From assembly GCA_902513415.1 (NCBI GenBank), contig CABXMS010000012.1:1-14689 (forward strand): a stretch of 14,689 nucleotides of DNA, written 5' to 3'. The translations under genes were made by a program, and so were the position numbers. The notes beneath the pieces are model-generated. The model did no database searches and was not told where the DNA came from. It worked only from the letters and a program-made list of their open reading frames with translations. This DNA is from an uncultured Pelagibacteraceae bacterium. Its GTDB lineage: Bacteria > Pseudomonadota > Alphaproteobacteria > Pelagibacterales > Pelagibacteraceae. This document shows positions 1-6,052 of this stretch, one piece after another. Numbering within the stretch: position 1 is the stretch's first letter; every line of letters begins with the position of its first letter.

Positions 1-367
1 GAGCTAAAAATATTTTTTTGTCAGAAGCCATTACAACTGTGGAAGCAAGATCATCCGACATTCCATAACTAAGTTTTGAAATGGTATTTGCTGTTGCTGG
101 AGCAATTAAAACTAAATCTGACCATCTTGATAGTGAAATATGGTCCATTTCTGCTTCGTTTTTATAATTAAAAAGATCCATATAAATTTTTTCCTGAGAC
201 AATGATGTTACAGAAAGAGGAGTTATAAATTTTTGAGCACTTTTTGTTAATATAGTTTTAACAAAAGCTCCTTTTTTTTTTAATAATCTAACTAGTTCTA
301 GACTTTTATATGCAGCTATACCACCACATATAATAAGTAAAATTTTTTTATTTTCTAAATTGTTCAT
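1..367 (-). CDS. coaBC: CoaBC (phosphopantothenoylcysteine decarboxylase/synthetase), N-terminal part, copy 1
   Basis: Bifunctional coenzyme A synthesis enzyme. The N-terminal CoaC flavoprotein half decarboxylates 4'-phosphopantothenoylcysteine, and the absent C-terminal CoaB half makes that intermediate from 4'-phosphopantothenate and cysteine. About 122 residues are visible, starting MNNLENKKILLIICGG. The flavoprotein glycine motif GGIAAYKSLELVRLLKKKG lies at about 15-33, the MDHISLSRWSD stretch with the expected catalytic histidine at about 74-84, and LIAPATANTISKL with GMSDDLAS after it. All are typical of the Dfp/CoaC family. The gene follows ubiB on the same strand after 9 bases, so co-transcription is likely. 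It runs off the window edge and is the mirror image of 14323-14689. Confidence 0.88.
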   Translation of the reverse strand, partial: MNNLENKKILLIICGGIAAYKSLELVRLLKKKGAFVKTILTKSAQKFITPLSVTSLSQEKIYMDLFNYKNEAEMDHISLSRWSDLVLIAPATANTISKLSYGMSDDLASTVVMASDKKIFLA

Positions 368-376
368 TTTTCTGAA

Positions 377-1945
377 TTAGAATACTATGAAACCTAAAAT
401 TACAAGTGATAATAATCCAATTATACTTTGATTTTTAAATGATTTCATTTCCATCTCTTTTTCTTTTAATAATGAGTATGAATTTGAGTTTTGTGGTATT
501 TGTCCACTAGCAAGATAAGTCAGTGCTTGATTAGCTTTATCCATAATTTCTGGTAAGTCTGGAAGTTTTTTTAATACATCTGTTGAATCTTTTAATTTTT
601 CTGTAAAACTAGTAATCGGATCTTTAGTTTCTTTTAACCATTTTTCGAGCACTGGTTTTGATGTATCCCATATATTAGTACTTGGGTTGAGCTTCCTTGC
701 AACACCTTCTACAACTACCATTGTTTTTTGAAGAAGAAGAAGTTGGGGCTGTGTCTGCATATTAAATTTTTCTGTAATATCAAATAGTTGTTTTAAAAGT
801 TTTCCTCCGGAAATATCTTTTACAGATTGTCCAAATATCGGTTCACCAATTGATCTTAATGCTTGAGACAGTTCACCAACTTGGACATTCCTAGGAACTA
901 AACCTGCTAGAATATGAACTTCGGCAACTTTTTTGTAGTCTCTTTGGATAAATCCAAATAGTATTTCAGCTAGGTATTTTCTATTCAATTTATCAATTCT
1001 TCCCATAATTCCGAAGTCTATAGTTATGATTTGCCCACTTTCATCTATAAATACATTTCCTTGATGCATATCTGCATGAAAAAATCCATCTCTTACAGCG
1101 TGTCTTAAGAAATGTTGGATTAAATCCGAAGCAATTTTGTTTACGTCTATGTTGTTATTTTTTATTTTTTCTTTTTCTCTTATTGATATTCCTTCAACCC
1201 AATCTAAAGTTAAAACTTCTTCACTTGTGTAATTCCAATAAATTGCAGGAACATAAAAACCTAGATCATTTTTAGTATTCTCAGAAAATTCATTAGCAGC
1301 AGCAGCCTCAAATCTTAAGTCCATTTCATGGTTCGTAATTTGTTTTAATAAAAAAACAACCTCAACCAATTTTAATCTTCTTGTTTTTTTAATTAAATTT
1401 TCAACAAAATAAGCAAGCAACATTAATGCATCAATCTCTTCATTAAAAATTTTTTTAATATTTGGCCTTAATATTTTAATTGCAACATCTTTTATAGTTC
1501 CATTATCGTTAATTTTAGCTTTGTGGACCTGAGCAATTGATGCAGCAGCTACTGGCTCACTAAAATTATTTATTGATTCAAATGTTTTATTTCCTAAATT
1601 TTTTTTTATTATATCTTTTGCTTCATATGATGAAAAAGCAGGAACTCTATCTTGCAATTTTTCTAATTGAACTGATAAATCTTCACCTATTATATCAGGT
1701 CTAGTTGCTAAAAATTGACCAAGTTTTATAAATGTAGGTCCCATATTTTCAATAGATTTACACAATCGTTCTTCATCTTTTGTATCTTGAAGTTGATTAT
1801 TTTTTGAAAAAAAAGAAAAAGATAAGAGATTAAATAAAATTTTAATAGCAACTGGCGGTTCATGTGTTTTAGAAATAATTTTTAATGCATCAGAAGAAGC
1901 CAGTTTTCTAGCAATTTTAAAAAGAATAAATAATTTTTTTATCAT
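377..1945 (-). CDS. ubiB: UbiB family atypical kinase/ATPase for ubiquinone synthesis, copy 1
   Basis: A 522-residue member of the ABC1/ADCK/UbiB protein-kinase-like family, needed for ubiquinone biosynthesis. It is thought to act as a membrane-associated ATPase that helps the enzymes reach their lipid substrates. The family-specific KxGQ motif is KLGQ at 74-77. The alanine-rich loop that replaces the usual glycine-rich loop is AAAS at about 133-136. The ATP lysine is in VAIKILRP (Lys157), the catalytic-loop motif is HADMHQGN (290-297) and the metal-binding motif is DFG (310-312). A hydrophobic C-terminal tail (about 506-522) looks like a membrane anchor. The length is normal. The start codon overlaps the ubiE stop by one base (TAATG), so translation is probably coupled, and coaBC follows 9 bases downstream. 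Identical to 12745-14313. Confidence 0.93.
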   Translation of the reverse strand: MIKKLFILFKIARKLASSDALKIISKTHEPPVAIKILFNLLSFSFFSKNNQLQDTKDEERLCKSIENMGPTFIKLGQFLATRPDIIGEDLSVQLEKLQDRVPAFSSYEAKDIIKKNLGNKTFESINNFSEPVAAASIAQVHKAKINDNGTIKDVAIKILRPNIKKIFNEEIDALMLLAYFVENLIKKTRRLKLVEVVFLLKQITNHEMDLRFEAAAANEFSENTKNDLGFYVPAIYWNYTSEEVLTLDWVEGISIREKEKIKNNNIDVNKIASDLIQHFLRHAVRDGFFHADMHQGNVFIDESGQIITIDFGIMGRIDKLNRKYLAEILFGFIQRDYKKVAEVHILAGLVPRNVQVGELSQALRSIGEPIFGQSVKDISGGKLLKQLFDITEKFNMQTQPQLLLLQKTMVVVEGVARKLNPSTNIWDTSKPVLEKWLKETKDPITSFTEKLKDSTDVLKKLPDLPEIMDKANQALTYLASGQIPQNSNSYSLLKEKEMEMKSFKNQSIIGLLSLVILGFIVF

Positions 1946-2649
1946 TATATTTTCCAGCCAGAGTGAATAGCTACTACTCCACCACTTAAATTCCTATATG
2001 TACAATTTTGAAATTTATTTTTTTTCATAATTTTAATTAGCTCTTTTTGATTTATAAATTCATTAATGCTTTTAACAAGATATTCATAAGGTTCTTTGTC
2101 ACCAACTACAACTTTTCCAATTAATGGAATTAATTGTGAATATTTTTCATAAAAAAAATTTAAATTTGTATTATCTATTTTTGAAAATTCTAAACATACA
2201 AATCTCCCACCTCTTTTTAAAACTCTATAGGCTTCAGACATGCTCTTATCTAAGTTGGTTGTATTTCTAAGGCCAAAACTTATAGTATAGTAATCATAAT
2301 AATTTGATGAAGTTTTTAATTTTTCAGCATAGTTATTATTCCATTTAACATTATTTAAATTAATAAAATTCTTTTTTCCTTCTTTAATCATGTTTTTATT
2401 AGGGTCTACACATAAAATTTCGCAATTATTATTTGTAGCCTTTAAGAACAATTTTCCAATATCTCCCGTGCCACATCCGACATCAATCAATTTAGTATTT
2501 TCTGAAGGATTTAATAAATGAATCAATTCTTTTTTCCACAATCTGTGGATTCCAAATGACATAATATCATTCATAAGGTCATATTTATTAAATACACTGT
2601 TAAATACCTTTTTTACTAACCCATTATTTTGTTGTAGCTTTTGTTGCAT
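1945..2649 (-). CDS. ubiE: UbiE, demethylmenaquinol/ubiquinol C-methyltransferase, copy 1
   Basis: An S-adenosylmethionine-dependent C-methyltransferase of ubiquinone (and, where present, menaquinone) biosynthesis. The 234-residue protein is near family length. It shows the N-terminal signature VFNSVFNKYDLMND (about 15-28), the SAM-binding glycine motif DVGCGTGD (56-63), the acidic end of strand 2 (VDPN, 81-84), ISFGLRNTTN (123-132), the RVLKRGGRFVCLEFSK stretch (142-157) and the C-terminal GGVVAIHSGWK. These separate UbiE from general methyltransferases. It is the first gene of a ubiE-ubiB-coaBC minus-strand cluster, divergent from mutM with only 43 bases between start codons. Identical to 12041-12745. 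Confidence 0.94.
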   Translation of the reverse strand: MQQKLQQNNGLVKKVFNSVFNKYDLMNDIMSFGIHRLWKKELIHLLNPSENTKLIDVGCGTGDIGKLFLKATNNNCEILCVDPNKNMIKEGKKNFINLNNVKWNNNYAEKLKTSSNYYDYYTISFGLRNTTNLDKSMSEAYRVLKRGGRFVCLEFSKIDNTNLNFFYEKYSQLIPLIGKVVVGDKEPYEYLVKSINEFINQKELIKIMKKNKFQNCTYRNLSGGVVAIHSGWKI

Positions 2650-2692
2650 GATTTAATTTTTTTTTATTTTAATGATATTAATATAGTGACAA
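2650..2692. promoter_or_regulatory. Divergent ubiE/mutM promoter region, copy 1
   Basis: A 43-base, almost pure A/T spacer between two start codons facing away from each other, so promoters for both genes must lie here or extend into the coding regions. Toward mutM there is a -10-like TATAGT at 2682-2687, with its expected start point at or just before the mutM ATG and no clear -35. Toward ubiE, the complement of 2687-2692 reads TTGTCA, a fair -35, with a TAAAAT 15 bases beyond. Neither gene has a recognisable Shine-Dalgarno sequence. In DNA this AT-rich such matches are weak evidence. Mirror copy at 11998-12040. Confidence 0.35.
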
Positions 2693-3559
2693 ATGCCAGA
2701 ATTGCCAGAAGTAGAAATAGTAAAACAGTCCTTAGAAAAAAAGGTAAAATATAAAATTATTGATAGTGTTTTAGTTAAAAATCCAAATTTACGTTTTAAA
2801 ATTCAAAAAAACTTTAAAGAATTTCTTAAAAAAAAAAAAATCCTAAGTGTTGATAGAAGATCTAAATATATAATTATTAGTTTAGAAGACAATAAATATT
2901 TGTTAGTTCATTTTGGAATGTCTGGTACACTTCATCATTGTTTTAAAAAAAATAATAATAATTTATATTCAAATTTAAGTTTTTATAATTCAATGAAATT
3001 ACCAAAAAAACATAATCATATTGAAATATTTTTTACAAATTTTAAGATTATTTATAACGATCCAAGAAGATTTGGGTTTTTTAAAATTATTCATTCAAAA
3101 AAAGAATTAAATGAATATTTTAAAAAAATTGGTCCCGAACCATTTGATAGGATATTTTCTTTTAAATACTTAAAAAAAAAAATATATAATAAAAACAAAA
3201 ATATTAAGAATTTTCTTTTAGATCAATCTTTGGTTGCAGGTATAGGAAATATATATGCTAACGAAATACTATTTTATTCCAAAATAAACCCATTTAAAAA
3301 AGGAAAAGAAATTTCAGAAAATCAAATTAAGAAAATTATTAAATTTTCTAAGCATGTTCTAAATAAAGCGATAAAAAAAGGAGGATCATCAATTAGAAAT
3401 TTTAAAAATATAAAGGGTAAGAAAGGGTCTTATCAGAAAGAATTTAAGGTATACGATAAAGAAGGTAAAATTTGTCCAACAACAAATTGCAATCAAAAAA
3501 TAGTTAAATTAAATATATCTAATAGATCAACTTATGTTTGTAATGTTTGTCAAAAATAA
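2693..3559 (+). CDS. mutM: MutM/Fpg, formamidopyrimidine-DNA glycosylase, copy 1
   Basis: A bifunctional glycosylase/AP lyase that removes 8-oxoguanine and formamidopyrimidines from DNA. The start is fixed by the MPELPEVE N-terminus: after Met removal Pro2 is the catalytic nucleophile and Glu3 the general acid. Lys58 (RRSKYI) matches the conserved beta-hairpin lysine, HFGMSG (73-78) carries the void-filling Met75, and NDPRRFG (122-128) carries further void-filling/DNA-contact residues. The helix-two-turn-helix is LLDQSLVAGIGNIYANEILF (about 175-194). The C-terminal zinc finger has Cys261, Cys266, Cys283 and Cys286, with the NRST arginine. The length of 288 is slightly above the usual 270 or so because of lysine/asparagine-rich insertions. 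A 13-A run (2828-2840) lies in codons for a lysine stretch. Identical to 11131-11997. Confidence 0.95.
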   Translation: MPELPEVEIVKQSLEKKVKYKIIDSVLVKNPNLRFKIQKNFKEFLKKKKILSVDRRSKYIIISLEDNKYLLVHFGMSGTLHHCFKKNNNNLYSNLSFYNSMKLPKKHNHIEIFFTNFKIIYNDPRRFGFFKIIHSKKELNEYFKKIGPEPFDRIFSFKYLKKKIYNKNKNIKNFLLDQSLVAGIGNIYANEILFYSKINPFKKGKEISENQIKKIIKFSKHVLNKAIKKGGSSIRNFKNIKGKKGSYQKEFKVYDKEGKICPTTNCNQKIVKLNISNRSTYVCNVCQK

Positions 3560-3571
3560 TCAATTATTTTA

Positions 3572-3600
3572 TTGACCGAAAAGATTTTGCAAGTTATATA
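3572..3600 (+). promoter_or_regulatory. Near-consensus sigma-70 promoter of rpsT, copy 1
   Basis: TTGACC at 3572-3577 and TATATA at 3595-3600 are separated by exactly 17 bases, close to the housekeeping sigma-factor consensus. Transcription would start about 3606-3609, while the rpsT start codon is at 3609. The bases before the ATG (GTCGCGCG) contain no Shine-Dalgarno sequence and are unusually GC-rich for this DNA. This suggests a leaderless or nearly leaderless mRNA. Mirror copy at 11090-11118. Confidence 0.6.
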
Positions 3601-3608
3601 GTCGCGCG

Positions 3609-3869
3609 ATGGCAAATACAAAATCAGCAATTAAAACAACAAGAAGAATAGCAAGAGAAACAGTAGTAAATAAGTCAAGAAGAAGTAGATACAAAAATGC
3701 TATAAAAAAAATGAATTCTTTGCTGGATAAAAAAAATAAAAAGGACGCACTTTCATTTTTGCCAAAACTTAATTCAGAATTAATGAAAATAGCTAAGACC
3801 GGCATAATAAAAAAGCAAAACGCGTCAAGAAATATTTCTAGAATAACAAAAAAAATTAATTCATTGTAA
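3609..3869 (+). CDS. rpsT: 30S ribosomal protein S20, copy 1
   Basis: Small basic protein that binds 16S rRNA early in 30S assembly. The 86-residue product has the S20 N-terminus MANTKSAIKTTR, the central lysine/arginine-rich helices with NKSRRSRYKNAIKKM, and the C-terminal KTGIIKKQNASRNISRITKKI, matching the conserved KxGxIHKNxAxRxxSR pattern of the family. Full length for S20. It lies 49 bases after mutM with its own strong promoter, and upstream of dnaA in the order typical of alphaproteobacteria. The reverse-strand open frame covering it (3569-3889) is a shadow. Identical to 10821-11081. Confidence 0.96.
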   Translation: MANTKSAIKTTRRIARETVVNKSRRSRYKNAIKKMNSLLDKKNKKDALSFLPKLNSELMKIAKTGIIKKQNASRNISRITKKINSL

Positions 3870-3916
3870 CAACTATAAGTAGTTCTCAACTTATCTTAGA
3901 GATTTTAAAACTAATT

Positions 3917-3946
3917 TTAAGTGGGACGATCCTTTTTACAACTTAA
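3917..3946 (+). terminator. Possible weak terminator of rpsT, copy 1
   Basis: Two nested pairings occur just after rpsT: TTAAGT (3917-3922) with ACTTAA (3941-3946), and a small hairpin GGGA-CGA-TCC (3923-3932) followed at once by five T (3933-3937). The inner stem is short and includes wobble pairs, so this is a weak candidate. An earlier 6-base stem (ATAAGT 3875-3880 / ACTTAT 3889-3894) lacks a T-run. Mirror copy at 10744-10773. Confidence 0.25.
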
Positions 3947-3956
3947 GGTAACAAAA

Positions 3957-4029
3957 ATTTACTAAATATAATTTTTTTAAGAGATTAAACACCATATATA
4001 GATTTTTATTTTTTTTTAATTTAGTAAAT
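3957..4029. repeat. Inverted repeat in the dnaA leader, copy 1
   Basis: ATTTACTAAAT (3957-3967) and ATTTAGTAAAT (4019-4029) are perfect 11-base reverse complements separated by 51 bases. In DNA this AT-rich some matches are expected by chance, but each arm includes a C/G position and the pair sits in a 311-base control region. Role unknown. Mirror copy at 10661-10733. Confidence 0.55.
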
Positions 4030-4099
4030 ATTTTTTTACTTATAAAAATTATCAAGATTCAATTTATAATTTAAAATTAATTATCGTGAAAATTTATTC

Positions 4100-4175
4100 A
4101 ATTGGAGATTTTATTTTTTTTTATAAATTCAAATTAATTTATTGAATTAATTTTATTTAAGTCTTAATTGGAGAT
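4100..4175 (+). repeat. Direct repeat AATTGGAGAT in the dnaA leader, copy 1
   Basis: Two exact copies of AATTGGAGAT, at 4100-4109 and 4166-4175, start 66 bases apart. The downstream copy contains the dnaA ribosome binding site. The upstream copy is not followed by a start codon at translation distance, so it may be a regulatory duplicate or chance. Mirror copies lie at 10581-10590 and 10515-10524. Confidence 0.6.
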
Positions 4176-4180
4176 CTTCC

Positions 4181-4804
4181 ATGATAAACAATTTAAATAA
4201 AAATTCTGAACATTTCGAAAAAAAAAAATTCGAATGGATAAAGATTCAGCAAGAAATGAAACAAAAATTTGGAGTAGAAATTTTTGAAAGTTGGTTAAAA
4301 AAAATAGACTTTCTTGAAGAATTTAATAACTATATTTTGATTTCAGTTCCGACAAGATTCATCCGCGATTGGATAACTTCTAGATATTTAGATCAAATAT
4401 TACAAATTGTCAGACTTCACAAAAAGGAAATTAATAGAATTGAATTTAGTATCGCAGAAAAAAAAGATGTTAATATTGAAAATAATGACTACCTAAAAAA
4501 AAATAATACTAGGAAAAATATAGATTTTTCTAAAAATGTATCTTTTATTAAAGACTCTTTTCTTCAATATAATCGGATAGATCCAAATAAAAATTTTGAT
4601 AATTTTATTATAGGAGATAGTAATAAATTAGCGTTTGAAGCATCGAAAAAAATTTCTGAAAGTTTAGCTCAATATAATCCATTATATCTATACGGAGGAA
4701 TAGGAATGGGAAAAACACACTTATTAAATGCAATTGGCTTTAGTCTCAAAACTAATAATAAAGTTATGTTTATATCTGCAGAAAGATTTATGTACCAATT
4801 ATGA
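4181..4804 (+). pseudogene. dnaA: Truncated dnaA copy, residues 1-206, ending at the chimeric junction
   Basis: Identical to the first 206 codons of the complete dnaA at 9079-10509. At 4800/4801 the sequence switches to argH, giving one extra leucine and then TGA. It keeps the N-terminal helicase-loading domain (about 1-95), the variable linker and the Walker A loop GGIGMGKT (172-179). It lacks Walker B, the arginine finger, sensor II and the whole DNA-binding domain IV, so it could not initiate replication. The ribosome binding site (GGAG, 4170-4173) is present. It is most probably a product of the chimeric joint rather than a real second gene. Confidence 0.92.
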
Positions 4805-4806
4805 AG
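4795..4806. other. Chimeric dnaA/argH junction
   Basis: The copy of dnaA in the left arm reads normally through ATGTACCAATT (ending at 4800) and then continues with ATGAAGATATACAC, which is argH. The intact dnaA on the minus strand continues instead with TGTAAAATCG (complement of 9880-9889). The dnaA frame ends two codons later at TGA (4802-4804), while the argH frame is open across the joint. A few bases of shared sequence at the joint cannot be excluded, because the authentic upstream part of argH is not in the window. Confidence 0.93.
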
Positions 4807-5936
4807 ATATACACATGAACATAGAGAAAAGGTTATTTGAAATTATTGGTGATGATGCTGGATTTGTTCACACTGGCAGATCTAGAAATGATCAAGTAAT
4901 TACTGATTTTAAGTTATGGTTAAGAGGCTCAACTAAAGAAATTGATAATCTTTTAAACTCTGCAATTAAATTAATTATAAAAATTTCAGAAACAAACATC
5001 GAGACTATTATGCCTGGATTCACTCATTTAAAAAATGCTCAGCCTATTTCTTTTGCACATTACATGCTTGCTTATGTAGAGATGTTTAAAAGAGATAAAA
5101 ATAGATTTAATAATAACATGACAAGTTTATTGGAAAATCCATTGGGTAGTGCAGCATTAGCTGGAACATCATTTAATATTGACAGAACTTACACAACAAA
5201 AAAATTAAATTTTTCTAAACCAACAAATAATTCAATTGACACTGTTTCTGATAGGGATTTTGTAATTGATTTTTTATATGCCGTATCGGTTTGTGCAATG
5301 CATATATCTAGATTTGCTGAAGAATTTATCATATGGAATTCAGATGCTTTTAAACTAATCAAGCTTAATGATAAAATTGTTACTGGATCATCAATAATGC
5401 CTCAAAAAAAAAATCCCGATCCATTAGAATTTTTAAGAGGAAAAACAGGTAATGCTTATGGAAATTTATTTGCTATGTTAACTATACTTAAAGGTTTGCC
5501 TTTATCTTATTTTAAAGATCTACAGGATGATAAGGAGCTAGTTTTTAAATCTTTTGATCAAATAAAATATTCTATACAGATATTAAATGAAATATTAAAA
5601 AATTTTTCTGTAGATAAAAAAAGGATGTATGAATTAGCAAATGAAGGATATACGACCGCAACAGATCTGGCAGATTATATTGTAAAAGATTTAAACCTGC
5701 CTTTTAGAAAAGCATACGAAATTACTTCAAAAATTGTAAATTATGCTGAAAAAAATAAAAAAAGATTTGATGAGCTCAACATTAAAGATATAAAAAAAAT
5801 AGAGCCAAGATTAAAAGATGAAATTCTTGATTTAATTAATTTAAAAAACTCTATAAAATCAAAAAAATCCTATGGAGGTACTGCTTTTGAAAACATCAAG
5901 AAAATGATAAAGAAATATAAAAAGGAAATAAAATGA
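4801..5936 (+). CDS. argH: Argininosuccinate lyase, 5' end missing
   Basis: Last step of arginine synthesis: cleaves argininosuccinate to arginine and fumarate. About 378 residues remain, starting with YEDIHMNIEKRL; comparison with the usual 460-residue family suggests that about 80 N-terminal residues are missing. Preserved features are HTGRSRNDQV (from about 4867), the PGFTHLKNAQPISFAHYMLAY region with the conserved histidine, the superfamily signature GSSIMPQKKNP (5385-5417) on the mobile loop with the catalytic serine, and the C-terminal TTATDLADY helix region. The frame stays open back to an ATG at 4728, but those 24 residues are out-of-frame dnaA and not part of the protein. The next gene overlaps its end by four bases (ATGA). 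The loss is explained by the chimeric junction and need not exist in the organism. Confidence 0.92.
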
Positions 5937-6052
5937 ATAAAAAATTAATAATGTTATTATTTTGTTTGTTGGTTTTTTTTTCCTGCGGGAAAAAGGGAGA
6001 TCCAGTATACAAAGAATCAAAAATGCAAGTTTTAAATGCTAAAATTATTTAA
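5933..6052 (+). CDS. lptM: Small LptM/YifL-like lipoprotein
   Basis: A 39-residue protein beginning MNKKLIMLLF. It has a lysine-charged N-terminus, a hydrophobic stretch (5-17) and a lipobox-like FFSC with Cys18 as the expected lipidated residue, followed at once by GKKGDPVY. This matches the short CGxKGPLY motif of the YifL/LptM family, which helps the LPS translocon protein LptD mature in the outer membrane. Placement upstream of a diaminopimelate/lysine pathway gene is also usual for this family. It starts inside the argH stop (ATGA), has a Shine-Dalgarno AAAGGA at 5921-5926, and its stop overlaps the lysA start by one base (TAATG). The position 1 residue of the lipobox is not ideal (Phe), so processing is inferred. 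Confidence 0.8.
   Translation: MNKKLIMLLFCLLVFFSCGKKGDPVYKESKMQVLNAKII

Larger units (their letters stand above)
3870..4180 (+). promoter_or_regulatory. Non-coding leader between rpsT and dnaA, copy 1
   Basis: The largest non-coding gap in this compact DNA (311 bases). It begins with a less AT-rich stretch (about 3870-3955) that can form small hairpins, then becomes extremely A/T-rich. It contains an 11-base inverted pair (ATTTACTAAAT 3957-3967 / ATTTAGTAAAT 4019-4029), a 7-base inverted repeat (4132-4138 / 4146-4152), a TATAAT at 4065-4070 and a direct repeat AATTGGAGAT at 4100-4109 and 4166-4175. The second direct-repeat copy holds the dnaA Shine-Dalgarno GGAG (4170-4173, 7 bases from the ATG). 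No TTATCCACA-like DnaA box was found, so there is no support for a replication origin. No open frame was seen. The dnaA promoter presumably lies here. Mirror copy at 10510-10820. Confidence 0.6.
1..4800. repeat. Left arm of a 4.8-kb perfect inverted repeat
   Basis: Bases 1-4800 are the reverse complement of 9890-14689. The first 20 bases match the complement of the last 20, all gene boundaries are mirror-symmetric around 14690, and the encoded proteins are identical. The last matching base is 4800 (mirror 9890). The next base, 4801, differs from its partner at 9889. The arm holds partial coaBC, ubiB, ubiE, mutM, rpsT and the first 206 codons of dnaA. There are no flanking target duplications and no transposase. 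The lack of any divergence, and a breakpoint inside two essential genes, point to a technical fold-back rather than an old duplication. Confidence 0.97.

Noticed and set aside
3569..3889. Open frame antisense to rpsT (106 residues, also at 10801-11121)
   Set aside because: It is the complement of a clear S20 gene; the hydrophobic composition follows from reading lysine-rich codons backwards, and it has no ribosome binding site or recognisable domain.
3870..4180. Replication origin next to dnaA
   Set aside because: No TTATCCACA-like boxes were found on either strand, and in several alphaproteobacteria the origin lies away from dnaA. High A/T content alone is not evidence in this genome.
4181..4804. 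A functional short DnaA paralogue (Hda- or DiaA-like regulator)
   Set aside because: It is base-for-base identical to the 5' part of intact dnaA and stops at the chimeric junction, so it is a broken copy rather than an evolved paralogue.
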